From: Mesaphorura yosii
Taxonomy: Eukaryota > Arthropoda > Collembola > Poduromorpha > Tullbergiidae
Direction: 5' to 3'
Length of the DNA stretch: 64,000 nt
Assembly (NCBI GenBank): GCA_009869945.1
Contig: WIXG01000119.1
Location: 62,001 to 126,000 of the forward strand
Part shown: positions 38,855 to 52,400 of the stretch, piece by piece
Layout of the letters: each line of letters opens with the position of its first letter
Position numbering within the stretch: the first letter of the stretch is position 1
The notes under the pieces: model-generated
Seen by the model: the letters and a program-made list of their open reading frames with translations, nothing else
The model's database searches: none
What the model was told of the DNA's origin: nothing
Position numbers and translations under genes: made by a program

Positions 38855-41800
38855 ATGCTGTCTCGAAACAAGAATGAGAACATCCAGTCTTTGACCACGG
38901 CTGACAAAAGCGTCATTAACAATTTTGCAGACTCCGGAGGGGACAACGATAGGTAAGCCCATATTTTCAGAGTTTGACAATATTTTGGACCGGAATCGGA
39001 ACTGATTATGCTAAATTATCTTACTGGACTTTGTAGAGAGACGCGTGAGACCTCATTGCAACGACAAACCACGCCAAATCCCCAAAGAACTAGTTTGAAC
39101 AAAGCCTTGCATGATAATCTCAACAATAACAAAAACAAAATTCTACCCAAAAACCAAAATTTAAAGGCTTTGTCAACGTCTGACCCTTGTTCGAGTGATG
39201 ACAATGACATTGTGAATGACTTCGATTTAGTCTCGGCTTTCTCTAACTACAGAAACTCGTCGATAACTCCGACAACAACCACATTTAAACCGCTGGTAAT
39301 ACAACCAAGTAATTCGAATAACCCAACAGAAACTTTCAACATACTCAGTCCCATCCTGAATGTCACAAATCAAATGACGGAGGTATCTTACAAACACCTG
39401 AACACCAGCGTCAACTCAAATTCCAACTCCAACAAGGGAAAGCCATTGGAGTCAACGATGAAGCCGAACACCAACAGCCCGAATCATTTGAGGCAGCACA
39501 ACAATGTGAACGCGACTGCAAACATGGTTGCCGCTTCTCTTCCAAATACTCCCGAAACTCTGCGCAAGCAGCAGCTTCTCAACAGGCACCGTGCGTCCGA
39601 CGCAACAGCAGTTGTAAACACAAACAGCATCATGAACAACGTTGTGCCAACAATGCTGTCAGGCAAAAAGGAAAAGATGGAGTTTAATCAGATGATGATG
39701 AAAATAAACTACGAGAAGGAACTCTCTTCGTCACGACCGCTGTCATATCATGGAAAATCAACTTCGGGAGACACGTCCCACCCGAACAGTCTCATGTCAT
39801 CACCAGTTAATAAGCGGCATGTCGTCTCGAATGCTGGAGTGGGAATTGGGTCCCCGAACTCACGGAATGCCAGGAAAGAAATGTTATTAATGAATAGAAG
39901 GTCAATGCCAAGTCCGTACTTAGAAAACAGACTTCGGGAAAAGTTTGGTAAGTCACACGCACGACGCACACGACATGATCGTGAGAATTCATACAGCATT
40001 CCTTTGTAATTGCCGAATTCTTGTTCGTAAATTTTAGATATCTCGGACTTGGACACCAATTTACCCAGAATCGATCTGGAAGCCATTGAGAATCATTTGA
40101 GACTGGCAAGAGAAGAAGAAAGAAAGGTAGGTTGACTGTTTACGGTAACAACTAATTATCAGCTCATTAAAGCTACATTAAGGGTTACTGAACAGAATAG
40201 TATTTAGCTTCAGAATGAGAGCGCAATTTTATGTAAGCAGTTTCTGTATATGAAGCTATGAATTGTGACACGGCAGTACGGTCTTATAGTGTAATGACAG
40301 AAGCAAATTCTCAATTTTCTGTGATACCATTATTCACATAAAATGGCCTTCATGCTTAGTTATGGGGACTGACGCTGCTGGTATAATTGATAGTCCATGT
40401 TCAGGCGACGCGACGCGAACAGTGTTCAGGCAGACTGCAGGTATTCAGGGTATGACCAAATTCCTTTTTAATACCTCATGCTTGAGAACCAGATTCGTCG
40501 TGGTCTGTTGCCCTTCAGTTTGAGGCAAAATACGCCAACAATTTCTTTTGTATTTCTAATTTTGCAAAGCACAAAAGCTGAAAGGAGAATGTAAATGCAG
40601 TATGCCTTTCTGTAATGATATGATAGTTTGAATTTGTAAACGTAAGAAGTGTCACAAAACCCTCAGTTAAGACTAAACTTTTGAGCTACATCATCGTGCT
40701 CAAGTTAGCGACCAGATAATCTACAAAGCTGTACTAGTGGTAAATAGGTTGTCAGCTGGTAGCTAAGCCACTAAACCGTACAAAATAATTGTGCCCGTAT
40801 AAATCTCAAAGGACAACTGCTCCAAAATGTTCCTCCGATACAATTTAGACCCGAAATACCGGCACTACAAAAAAGATTCAAGATTCATCATGGATCTTTA
40901 CACAATAACGTACGATACCAATGACCAGCTTGAAAACCTGCCGACTAAGAATTTGGTAAGCTTCTCCCTTCGTTACTGATCACATATCAATCTCTCTGGC
41001 TCTATCTGTCCGGATGGTCAACTTTTAAACTTGTATTCTTTCAACTTGTGCTTGGTATGTATACAGACGCGTGGGCGTCACGTCATTCTCGTCTGCTCTC
41101 GAAATACCGGAATCGCATTACACATGTGTCATCATAGTGACTGATAAATGCGAAAGCGAATCTTAATCCTATCGTTCGTTCCATTGTGCAACTCTTTCTT
41201 TCTGTAACTTTGAGAGAGGATTAAGTTTATTATTTGCATTATTCTCTCCATATTTATTGAACTGTTCACTGTCCAGTAGGATAATATAAAGAGCTAAAGT
41301 TCTGTACATAGCACATTCCACGTAGATTTTTTCATGAGTCAGTTTTCAACCAACCCTTCTCCCATAAATTGTTTACTGTACGCAGTCTCATCACCTCGAT
41401 GGTATCACCCACAAGCGCCAAACCTGCAACTTATAATTCTGTGCCAAATTTTTGTACTTTACTTAGCTTAAAATTTCTCTAATTTTTGTACTTGTGCCAT
41501 GTTTACGTCAGTGACTTCAGTACTTTCTACTGTCAAATCTCAAACAGATAGGCTAAAAGAGAGTTTAAATACCCCAAGTGTTCAACTACGCAAAGCACAA
41601 TTAATTGACTTGTCGTCGAAAGTGAAATCAAATGTTGTGGAGAAGTCTTCCTGGATCCAGAACAGTTTGGCTCAGAAATTGCAACCTCACTTGCTCAACG
41701 ATCATGACGCGCGTCAGCGGAAAGTCAACAGCGGCACAAGTACCAGTTCCGCCAGAACTAGTACGCCTAAAAAGACAAAACCCACCAGATTAAGTGCACC

Positions 41801-44743
41801 ACCAATTCAACGAAGAACTGCCATTTCTACCAACGTATCTAATTATTTGAGCTCCGACATGACGAATCCCTTTAGGTCTGAATCAAGCAACTTAAACATA
41901 CGGAACAGAAATAGTCCAACCGCCATGAGGCGGTTGCCAATCATGCCAAGAAACAAGACAAATACATCGAGCACTGATTCTGTCAAAGAAAGTGCAGGAG
42001 GTAGAACATTATCAAGCTATTTCCGCCCACGAGCACAAATTCCAATTCGCGAAGTCGGCGATGAAGACGTCAATCTCAACACAATCGAAGACCAACGGCT
42101 TTTGCTACCTCAGACTGATCTAATTCATAAGAGGTTTCGCGACAAACACAAAGAACGGCGCACGGTAACACTACATGGGAGAAACAAATCATGCCTAAAC
42201 AAACGATCACTCGAAATGGACATCAAAAATAACGTTGGCAGAATCCAGGAAACGTCATCAAATTCGTCAAGCAGCGACAATAATGAAGGCGATGAGGAGG
42301 AGGAAAATGTGATGGAGAAATTTTGCAGAGTCACCTCACCAGCAACTGCTAGCCAGCCGAACATCGCAAGTAGCCACAGACGAGTAGCATATAAGCCTGT
42401 AAATATCTTAAACCTTATCGTGTGATAAGAAATGAGCGCGCGCCACAATAATTGAGGAATTTTCCTGAGTTTTAATGCAACCTGATATTAAACGGACATG
42501 TGAACTTCATTTGTTGGACTTGCAGAGGCGAACGGACCGGGAAGAAATTCGCAGGAGACTAGCACTCGAGTCTGATGAAATCAATGATAAAAATGGACTC
42601 GGAGGACGGAAACCCAGTTTACATTCCAGACTTCAGTCAAGTAAGTAATGCACATAACTGTAGGGAATTTACGAAACCCTTCCATAAACGTGGTTGGTCG
42701 ACCGAAATTGTAAAGCAAACATCAAAGTTAGGATTAATTACTTCTTGGCATGCCCATCCACTTTACCGGGTCAGTGCCGCAGGTAGAACTGGAATGTTAT
42801 GCGTCTTTTCTTCGCTCTTTACAACGTTGTACAAGTACAATAGATGATTTATATGAACTATAGACTGCATTATTTCTCTATTCAAAGTTTTCACGACTCA
42901 CGAAACACGCAAAGTCGGCATCAAACAAATAGTGATCGAAAGTAAGAGGCTACGGAGTACGAAGCAGGCTCAAAGCAAGTTCAATGCATTCTACTCATTA
43001 TTATTGCGTTTACTTCCTTCCATGTTCTCCATTCTGCTCCATACTTCATGCACGAATTCTTCGACCACGATGGCAACTCACTGCAGGCATGAATCTCCAG
43101 ATATGTTTCATGAACGAAACTGCATCGGACAGTGAATCACCTGGGTCGGACACCGAAATCAAGCATTCTCAGCCGCCAGCCAGTCTGCCATGTCAGGCAA
43201 CTGCGAATAAGGTAACAGTTAAATTAATTGTCAATTTTAAATTGTTTGTGTAAACTGCGGATAAGGTCCTGCGAAAATAATTTAATCTTCGTGATAAAAT
43301 TGAGTAAACATCCACAAGACTCGAATTTGCTCAGCTTCAGACATTCACTGAGACTGAGATAGAGCGAATGCTCGTTTCGAATAATGAAGTTATATTTTCT
43401 AGTTGACAGAAAGAATTTTAATAATGACAGAATAGGAAATTACCAGAGAACATTGGCACAGTGAATTCTCGTTCATTTTCCCAGTGAACCATGCTTTTCT
43501 AATTCGGCCTACGCAAGGTCCGCTTCACAGGAACGGAACAGATGTCGATAATTTATATTAAAGCTATTTCATTAGAGTGCCCTGGAATTCATCGTATGCA
43601 GTAATTGCGTTCACGTCGTGTTAGTTCAGCTGAAAGTGAGAGACTCAGCTATGCGTCGACTTTGTGTTGTAATTTACATAATCCGGAATTGAGTTTGCCT
43701 GTTTTATTTTATGGAATAATTTCGTAGAGGACTGAATGCGTAGCAATGAAAATAGCTTTCAGGAAAATGGACTGCTGCGCTAGTCATTTCAGCCAGGACA
43801 CACGAGCGTTAGAGCTGTATTCAAGTAATTTACGCTTAGATTTACGATCTCTGTGTAGTTTCCGCAAATATCTTCTTGCATTATTAATCTAGGCAGTTCA
43901 TGTTTTAATAATATTAACATGCAATATTCATTCTCGTAATACTGCAGTATTTTGTTCACCAAAGGTTAAGGCATGTTAACAGAAATGTTGCAAACAACAA
44001 GCTTCACAAACCTGCTCTTAAAATTTCAGATTCAGTCGTCAGGAAATGTGATGGAGGGAAATGAAATTTCTAGTGGCGGGTCTGCTGAGGATTTCTACGC
44101 GCGGCAAGCAAGGCTTCAGGCTGACGCAAGACGAGCACTCTCACAAGCTAAGGATCTCGCGAGACTTCAAATGACTCAGGTTCGACAACATTTTCATTTC
44201 ATGTTGACTATTTTTTCGGCTCAAATAATGCATTATATCCGTTCTGATTGTCTCAGGAAAAGGAACGAAGGCTGCAGTCTCCAATTACGGAAATGGTACG
44301 CAATTCTTTGCAGAAAGTCGGCGTAACCCTTCCTAGCGAACGAAGGCGTGTCAGCAGACAGTTGCTTACTGAGTTGAATGTGGCTCAACTTCAAGTCATT
44401 GTCAATGATCTTCATTCCCACATTGAAGGTAGGATTCACAATTTACTGGCTACGTTAATCTGGTATTACAGAGATTTGCTCACAATTACAGTTTTGAATG
44501 AAACTTTGGTTTCAATGCTGTTGGAGCGTGATGATCTTCATATGGAACAAGACTCTATGCTAGTGGATATTGAAGACTTGACCAGATATTTGTAAGTCGT
44601 TGATACTACGGCAATACGCGTTTGAATTTTGAAAATGTTAAATACTATGCTGACAATTATTTTTCAGAGCTGCCAAAGACAACTCTCCTCATCAGTCGTT
44701 ACCGCTAATTCAACCTGGTAAAAGTCTGCTTGGCAAGAAATGA
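38855..44743 (+). CDS. Schip1: Schwannomin-interacting protein 1 homologue, long isoform
   Basis: Exons are 38855-38952, 39037-39947, 40038-40126, 42526-42640, 43087-43211, 44030-44179, 44257-44428, 44492-44591 and 44668-44743: 1836 nt, 611 aa, all junctions in frame. The C-terminal 250 residues match vertebrate SCHIP1 block by block: RRTDREEIRRRLAL, GRKPSLHSRLQS, MNLQICF followed by an acidic Ser/Asp stretch, DFYARQARLQADARRALSQA, then AQLQVIVNDLHSHIE and LLERDDLHMEQDSMLVDIED. The last two form the leucine-zipper-like coiled coil (about 535-590). SCHIP1 binds merlin/NF2 and acts at the cortical actin cytoskeleton; fly Schip1 is linked to Hippo signalling. The N-terminal 370 residues are Asn/Ser-rich and probably disordered. 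The donor at 44180 (GTTCGA) is weak but required by frame and homology. A polypyrimidine tract and AG at 38845 imply an upstream leader exon. Confidence 0.93.
40827..40955 (+). CDS. Schip1: probable alternative short first exon of Schip1
   Basis: The open frame runs from ATG at 40827 for 43 codons (starts MFLRYNLDPKYRHYKK, ends NLPTKNL) to a good donor TTG|GTAAGC at 40956, in phase 0. Splicing to the common acceptor at 42526 keeps frame and would give a 288-aa isoform consisting of this short head plus the conserved Schip1 body. Vertebrate SCHIP1 also uses several first exons, which supports the reading. It could instead be an internal optional exon. Confidence 0.5.
41499..42398 (+). CDS. Schip1: alternative long first exon of Schip1
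   Basis: A 300-codon open frame starts at ATG 41499 and reaches the donor CCT|GTAAAT at 42399 in phase 0. Joined to the shared acceptor at 42526, it yields a 545-aa isoform. The encoded segment is basic and rich in Ser, Thr, Asn and Arg, and ends with an acidic NNEGDEEEENV patch and then RRVAYKP. No known domain is evident. Its length, its position within the intron between 40126 and 42526, and its matching phase argue for a second promoter of the same gene rather than an independent gene. Confidence 0.75.
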
Positions 44744-45458
44744 TCTACAGGAAAGAACCTTTCCTCTGAATAATCTCGAACCTAAGTACAGTCGTGCATG
44801 TAGCTAAGCTAGTAGTCACCTTTTCAAGACTTACTGTTTAGTAGAACTAGACTCACATAGTTCCTAGAGTGTAGTGGGTAGGTTTTCAGACACTTTGAGT
44901 TACCAAATGTGCAACTAAACAATGTTAACCTAACTGACTTAATGAGCGAGTGCTGCACATGCACGTTAACCTGGTCAATCAATTTACCTTCAAGGCGTCG
45001 CTTTAAAGCCCACACTCGCAGCCAAGCGTTTCCCGACTTTCGACTATTACCAACTTTATGTAGCAGTGCATACTTGTAAGTAATAGAAGAAAATAGCTTG
45101 CTGATGTATTCCTGATACTTATAAGTCCTAACCTAAATATTAACTTAAGTGCTGTACCTTTAAATATGTGGGATATCATGAAGCTCTTAACAAGCAAACC
45201 TTGCTGTGTGCTATTCACTAAGAAAATATGGGCGAAACTCGAAAACTTTGAATCTCAATAACTAAAAGAAGGTAAAATTAAGTGTTTGCGACATGTTTGA
45301 ATTAAAACAGAGGAGTATGCATGCTTTCTTAAGAATCAAATCAATGTAGCCAAGCATATTTTATGGAACTTATTTATTTGAGCCTCGCTACTCGAAACAA
45401 TTTATTGCTCGTATTTATCGACTTATTACGAAGAACATGTGCTGACTTTTTGCGTAAA

Positions 45459-45464
45459 AATAAA
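45459..45464 (+). terminator. Schip1: possible poly(A) signal AATAAA for Schip1
   Basis: First clear canonical hexamer noticed after the stop, about 716 nt downstream; a long 3' UTR would be implied. Confidence 0.3.
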
Positions 45465-48414
45465 GCGTACTTGTGGGACAATAACTGTGTTAAACTCATT
45501 GTATTAGATTTGCCGGCATTCGCGCATATAATTTTTGCAAGAAACGTGAGATAGACGATTAGCCGCCCACTTCCACTAGCAAGAATTTGCATAGCAGTAA
45601 AAGCATTGGTTCTGCTATTAGTCTACCCTCGTAATGCTAATATTCCTTATGTTATTCTTAATGACAGGCCATCATTAATTTGCTGTCGATTATTTAGTGC
45701 GTGACAGCTCCTTCCTTGCAAAATTAGCTGAACTTGGACTACTTTCGTGCTCCAATCCTGTCTCTTCGCGTGGTGTAAAAAATTATCCTGACAAGACACG
45801 GGCGAGTCTTGCTGCACCCCTCACAATTTATTTGCTCAGGTGAACGTCCATCCTTTGAGTACCACATCACATTTTGTTTGAACCGCTGATGCGTGAGTGG
45901 AGTACCTTTAGCATTTTAGTTTCGAAATTTAAACCAAATTTAGACTGAAACTAAATCTGGAAATGATGGCAAGGATTTCGCGTGAAACTAATCGTGTGGA
46001 AAGTCGGCGCTGCCACGAGCCGCACTTTCTTGACGACCGAGTTGAGCTGTTTCCAACTAGTCTTATGTTTTGTTCATGCATCCTAGCAATAGCATAGCAC
46101 AAGAATTGATGGCTATCAAATGTGATTAATCTAACTTTTCTGTTGTTCTTGTGGTTGCTTCAGCTTAACTCACGCAAAAGCTCTAGAATCTCATTTCACT
46201 AGAATCTCGTACATCATCTCGCAAACTTTGTTTATACAACGTTGCATGTCGCAGCGAAGACATTTTTATAATAGAATATGGCTGTGGTGTGGTTAAACGA
46301 TTACTTTGGCTCCTAAAAGTAGAATATGTGTCTTGTTTGCAGGAAAACATGAATCATCGCTTAGCTAATGCATGCTGTTACTGAATAACTGCGCCCAGAA
46401 TATTCTTCCACGCCAAAGTCAGATTCTAACGGTGTCACACGTGTAACCAACTTTTTAAAAAATAGCTAAATCAGATGGCTTTAATTTTCCACTGAAAACA
46501 GGAGCTTGTTTTAGATTTTCTATTCAATTAGCCTGTTTCACAGTAGCCCGTCTTACGTTTTCTGGCTGACTGAAAGAAATCGTTCGTATTCGCCGATTCA
46601 CCCGAATTGATTCTTACGTCAAGCTTTCTTCTTGATCTTGCTTCTGCACTTCGCTCTTTGTTTTGCATTGTCTAATGACGTGATTTACGCCTGGTTCTAG
46701 TCTACATATTTTTATGTCTGGGCGTGTCTGATTAACTGACGGAAGTAGTAGACGGAAAAGTAGGAATGGAGAAATAGAACGTTCGAATAGTGAGACGATC
46801 AAAATACTCGTTCATTCATATGTTAGAAAACTAGAAATAAACAAAACAGTCTGTTTTTAGCACAATGGCGAAAATCTGCTCGAAATTAGCACGTTAATTT
46901 CCATTTTCAGACCACAACACGTCACTCGTCAATTTAAGAAATTGGTGGTCACACCCAGCTAAGGTACTGGGCTCGTGGTTTCATGGTTCATCTGATGATC
47001 ATCTGTCAAAACATTTCTGAAAACACAAATATCGTAATTCATCTGCTACTGGTGTGAGTTCTTTGAAGCCATAAACACCTACCGGATGATGATACAGTGA
47101 CATTTCTGAGTATTCCAGGATCATAGTCTGAATAGCAGACAAGTCAGATACTAGAATACTTCCAAATTTGACATAAGTTGAGCGTACCAGTGACGTTAAC
47201 GTGAGTAAGCCATGAAACCTCACACTCGTCATCATGAATGCAATGTTCTTCTGAACTCGATTCGTTTGCTCCCGAAAGGAAGTTTCCCATCTTCGAAAAA
47301 GTAGTAGCGACAAGGACCTAACTTTCTGCACTTTGACGCTTGCTGGCGATCAGAACTGGATTCGTGTCGACTAATGATTAGCATCGTGTTTTGATTCACA
47401 TGTGTTTCGTAAGTATGTCACAGGAAATGAAAGATGGATTTTACTGACATGCCATGGCCACAATTATAACCATCTTTTTCCTATCCGCTTCCTTGGTTTA
47501 TTTGCCCCAGTTAATCAGTCGCGAAGTCTTTCAATTTCTATTCCTTTCAAACCATCATCGTCGGAGAGCAGATTCGTCACTGAAGCTGGATGTTACTAAG
47601 CGGAAAGTAAATTCGTTCCAACCCAGAAATATCCCGACTTATTCCACTTTCACGTATTAAACCAGAAACGCCATAAATTGTAAGCCTTTCCCCAGTCTAG
47701 ATTTCCAAGGCAAGACATACACGCTACGCCACGACATCATTAGATGACGAGTCAGGACGAAGATTAAAGTACATTTGCATGTAAACACTCAGAAACTCAA
47801 GCTGGCATGGCACGATCCAAGGGAGTTTCACAGATCAAGGATCTTTCATGCCTGCGTCTTTGCAATTTTGAAGACTCGTACCTGATGTGCTAAGGACAAC
47901 CAGACTGTGTGACTCTTTCATCTTCCGTATTTTCGGATCACTCGAAAATTAAACCGTGAAAAGCACTGGTTCAAGTGATTACGGATGATGACGTCAATTG
48001 CTACTATACGGCGAAGGCGTGAAAGGCTAAAGCCAAGGAATTAGTAGAACCTTTCGTCGTACATGTAGTCACAGCTGAATCGGATTTTAATTTTAGAACA
48101 TGGCTGAAGAACACGTCCGACAAAATTATCATCTAGATTCATAATTTGTTGGAAAAGTCATAAATTGCATATATTATTTTAAGCCATGCAAAATGATGTT
48201 TGGAGACGGATGAGTCAGATTGTGATGTGGACGAGAATAGAATGGTCACAGTTTGATTTGATAAACAGTTTGTTCAGTTTAATAAACAGGTCCATGCCCA
48301 AACTTTAGCAAGTGTATTCCGGAAATACTAGGCTGCAGGAACGATTAAGCGGTGGGCACGGGTATTCCCAAAAAACGGCAACCTTCATCAAAAATAAACT
48401 TCATTGTACACTAA

Positions 48415-48643
48415 TCACAGACTCCTTTGTTTCGTCTCATTGACATTGCTAGATTGCAGATTGAAGATAGCCTTTGATACAACGAGCTTTATTGTCAATT
48501 TTGCAGTTAATTTTATCAATGCACTCTTCATTAAAGAAAGATTTTCATTTTGCATTTCAATATAGCACTTTTCCAACTTTTCGGCTTCTAATTTTAGTCT
48601 GGCATTGGTACGACTGATATATATTGCTCCGACTCGTCTTAAA
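48415..48643 (-). other. candidate terminal exon or gene remnant, coiled-coil-like
   Basis: On the minus strand, an acceptor-like TTTATAG at 48644-48650 is followed by an open frame of 75 codons ending at TGA (48415-48417). The frame contains NARLKLEAEKLEKCYIEMQ and further Leu/Lys/Glu-rich sequence with heptad-like spacing. It lacks a plausible upstream exon or start, and I do not recognise a family. It may be a last exon of an unseen gene, a decayed fragment or chance. Confidence 0.25.
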
Positions 48644-49059
48644 CTATAAACAAGAACCGTTAACAGTCAGTAAAAGCCAACAAGATTCGATCTTTTACTC
48701 AAACGCTAAAAAGCCAATCATTATTGTATATTTTATTGTCTGGCGGAGCTCCAAAGTTTCAAAAACTACGGCATAAAATGAAAATCTAAAAATGAGATTT
48801 AAGAAACGAAAGGCTGCTGCGTTTCGTTACAACTATGATGAGCCCGTAGTGCAGTCAACGTGGGTTAGTTCTGAGCTGTAGCGATCGGCCATAAACCCAG
48901 CTTGTCTCAACTTTGTCTCACCCAAACCCAACGCCAAGCTGCAATACGAAAGAGGAAAGAGCTTCCCATGCAGTCCTAGTAGACACACAGACTAGAACAG
49001 CACTAGCATTAGCACCGTCGGTTGCTCCAACTCAGAACTCAGGAGAAGCATCTCCGGCA

Positions 49060-49068
49060 TATAAAAGG
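49060..49068 (+). promoter_or_regulatory. TATA box (TATAAAAGG) of PRKX-like kinase 1
   Basis: A near-ideal TATA element lies about 30 bp upstream of a likely start near 49090. It is followed by a leader that ends in a good donor (AAG|GTAAGA, 49259) and an acceptor (ATTCCAG, 49445) just upstream of the first coding ATG. The arrangement is self-consistent, but transcription start is inferred. Confidence 0.5.
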
Positions 49069-49089
49069 ATCAATCTCGCTGAAAAGTTA

Positions 49090-49258
49090 ACATAACAAAT
49101 CTCGATCCAGTTGAAAGCAGACGCTACGGAAGTAGGCAATTACTGGAATACAGGAACAAGTAAACCAGGGAATTAACAATTAATTATCGGTTAACATTCT
49201 ACAGCAAGTTCTCTAAAGTTTTCTAATTTCTAACTTTAATCCGCGGCGAAGCCACAAG
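49090..49258 (+). other. predicted non-coding leader exon of PRKX-like kinase 1
   Basis: Bounded by the TATA-predicted start and the donor at 49259. Splicing to 49446 removes a 187-bp intron and places the start codon 38 nt into the next exon. The 5' boundary is approximate. Confidence 0.4.
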
Positions 49259-49483
49259 GTAAGAAGTCAATTTATTATTCGTTTACTGCTGCTATTTACA
49301 AACGCTTCTGATACTTTGAACCGCGTGGGACTGTTAATAACAATCGCTAATCTGAACCCCGCTCGACCAGATGTTTGACACGTAGCTACTGAAGTATTTG
49401 TCAAGCATCAGTATTTTCTGACCATTTTCATTCGCTGTATTCCAGATTGCAAGGTTCAATTCTGGATCACCACCAACCACAGT

Positions 49484-52400
49484 ATGAAGCCGACAAGTGG
49501 CTCTGAAATCGACGCTTCGTTTGACTGCAACAACAACTCAACTGCGAAGTGTCTCTCCGAGTGCGTGGAAGAGAGTACCAAAATGTCACGAACTTGTCAA
49601 GCAGTGACCAGATCCGACAGCAACATGAGCACAAGCAGCTTCGAGGAAGGAAATACATCAGAGATTGCATTGGAGGATTTGGAAGTGATCAAAACAATCG
49701 GTATGTCAACAAACAAGGCTATAAAATTAAAGCGGAATGCAGCGCAGTTTCCCGTGCATGAAATTCTCACACGTATGAAGTACGAGACTAGTTCGTATGA
49801 ACTTAAAACCATGAGAGAGCGTCGAATTCATTTTTACGAAGGTGTATGATTATGAGAAGAGCCAGAGCAGAGTTGTTTCACGGCTAAAAATAGAAAAAGA
49901 GATTTGTCTTGAAGTGCGAGTTGAAGTGTTAGCTTTGGTTCGGTTCAGTGGGAATATTATTCCGTTCACACATCATATCTGACACTATAAAATGCACTAG
50001 GTCAACACAATGTCAAACGTGGCTTCTAGAACGGTGCAGAACTACTCGCACCCACTCTCACCACTTCGTTGTCTTCCTTCCGTTTTGTAGTGTTGAGCGA
50101 GGATCTAAATTTACTTCCTTCGAGCGTCGTGTGTCTCAATTGAGCATGCATTAGCTCTGCAAACCAATAAATGAGGCGATAAATTAGGATTGTAATGCGA
50201 CATTCACTGTCAGATTTGTACTTTCTTGCGCGCGATACTACAGTGGCTCCTCCCTCGAGCATCATTGGTATAAATCTTGCACTTTTCTTGGCATTCGACT
50301 TGTAATTGAGGAGGTTTTTGTGTACATCAAGAAATTCCAGTCCTGGAGTCTGAACTGCGTAGTTGTCAGCATTCTTTTCGTGGGCATCGCTAATCGACAT
50401 CACCAATTAAGGAAACGCTGATAAGATACTTCCTTCCTCGAGTCCGGCGTCATCAAAAGTAGGCCAAATGGGCAATAATAAAATTAATTCCAATAGTCAG
50501 CACTTAAAATTCTTCGGCTTGCGTTCTGAAACTAAAATACTCTCAAATTAATGCGGAACATACTGCACTTGTGAGCATTAGGGCAAAAGAAATGTACAAA
50601 TAACCATTAATCACAGAACAAAAGAATCAGCGCTTCGTCCTAGAGCTTATTGTGCCAAAATCTGCCACGAGGATCACATTTAGGTAGATCGCACGCGAAG
50701 ATTTTCTGTAAATGTCGGTTTGGAACATGATAGAAAGAAATAAAGACCATCTGCTTTTGCGTGTGTGCGCGTTGAAATGCTGTGGCCATTAGATTTGATC
50801 GCAAATGTAGGTCTGAATTATTTTATAACAAATGCATGAGCCTGTTTTAACTTTTCAGCCTAATTTCCCTGTGTAAATGATGTGCTGGCCATTTGTTACA
50901 ACGTAATCCCTCAAAATTTATTTTCGACTATTGTCTTCATGCCAAATGGAAAATCACTTGTTCTCAACCCCACCGGACCCATTTTGTATTAATTTAATAG
51001 TCTCACCATATAGTTCGTGAATGCGAGACGGTTTTGATGGGTTCAATTTGTTTGGATTACAAACACCAAGTCAGTGTGTGTTTTGTGCAACGATGAGCAC
51101 GCTCCCATCACAAAACAGTTTTTATTCTTCGGGATCAGATTAGATGTCCCGTACGTGATCATGAGATTTGCCAAATTTTGAGCACAGCGCAATTAGGCGG
51201 TGGCTTTTCCTCAGCAAGTTGCATTTTACTAAAAAATAATTGTTTAAACTTTCTTGCCAAATTTCGAAATACGAGCTCTTGTTCTTCATTGCAAGTTAGA
51301 GCAAAGCAACTTGTAAAACGCAAGTTTGGGGTTTGAACTGGTTCGATGTTTCTGAAACGTGTAAAATGCACTTTGGCTGTTGACGTCCGAAATGACCTGG
51401 TAGCCTAGTGCATCAGTTTTTGTCGCCAACCCTCTATGTGAATCCCACATGCTCCTTGACTAGTGAATCTTAATGATTTGGCAACCCACGAACTTGTCTC
51501 TAATTGAAGGCCTCCTTAGCCATAGAGTTGAGCTTGGATGACGGCAGACTTAATTTCAAAGGGAGGACACGCTCGTAGGTGGTGTTTATTAGTGTCAACC
51601 GGCAAGACGTGGTGTTGAAAAGTTAATTTTCCTTAAATTCTATGAGCGAGTTTTCCGGGACCTCAAAGAAGGTCAGTCCATTTGAAGCGTCCAGCCTTCG
51701 AGCATCGACATTGAATTTGTTTGTATCAATTCCCGCACTGTTTGTTTTGAGTTCTGTGAAGGAAGCCCACCAGGAGCGATTTTTATCGGCACGAGAAGGA
51801 TAATTTATTCCCACATGTTTCAAAACAAAACTAACGCAGCAGAAAACTGTGTACCCGTGTAAATTAGTTACACGTGGAGTAATCACAGTTTCCAGTTTAT
51901 TTAAACAACTCGCAAAGTAAACAAACGCAGCCTTGTCTGAGCCACATGCTGCTTCTCGCAGGAAGGAACTTCTGTTCGCAATTTGCAAACTTTGGAAACT
52001 AGGAAGTGGCAAGTGAAGGAAACATGCATCTCTGCGAAATAATGGAGGTTGCTCTAAAATTAAAAATCATCTGGTGAGACTTTCGAAAATCGCAATTTTG
52101 ACGTTAACCTGAAATTTAGTGTCAATCTAGTAATAAGAGCTTAAGCGACTAAAACTGAATTATGTGAATGGCATGCGATCGTTTGCCTGCTCTGATTTTG
52201 TCATTGGCATTAGCACGTAAAGATACAACACTCTATCCTATGAACCACGGGATTCGAAAAAGGAAAGAAACCAGCAATTAATTAGCAATGCACAGATGTT
52301 TGTTCATCCAATTTCCTGTGACCTGGTTGGCCCCTTGTATGCATTGCACAATGTATAAGTAAACTCCATGCGATGGCGGTGCGAATCTATTACGTAAAAC

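Larger units (their letters stand above)
44744..49059. other. 4.3 kb between Schip1 and the kinase cluster, no firm gene
   Basis: The first part is presumably Schip1 3' UTR (AATAAA at 45459-45464). A 110-codon minus-strand frame at 46999-47331 shows no recognised family. A short coiled-coil-like frame on the minus strand at 48415-48643 is listed separately. A 29-codon plus-strand frame at 48792-48881 (MRFKKRKAAAFRYNYDEP) is too short to judge. The end of the stretch is the promoter of kinase 1. Confidence 0.45.

Noticed and set aside
41499..42425. The 308-codon frame as an independent intronless gene
   Set aside because: It has a phase-matched donor at 42399 just before its stop and sits inside the Schip1 gene, so an alternative first exon is the better reading.
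46999..47331. Minus-strand 110-codon frame considered as a receptor fragment
   Set aside because: Some hydrophobic character but none of the gustatory receptor signature motifs.
50026..50406. 126-codon minus-strand frame in kinase 1 intron
   Set aside because: No recognised domain, a stop directly before its start and no matching exons; frames of this length occur elsewhere here by chance.
51623..52012. 129-codon minus-strand frame in kinase 1 intron
   Set aside because: No family signal and no supporting splice structure.
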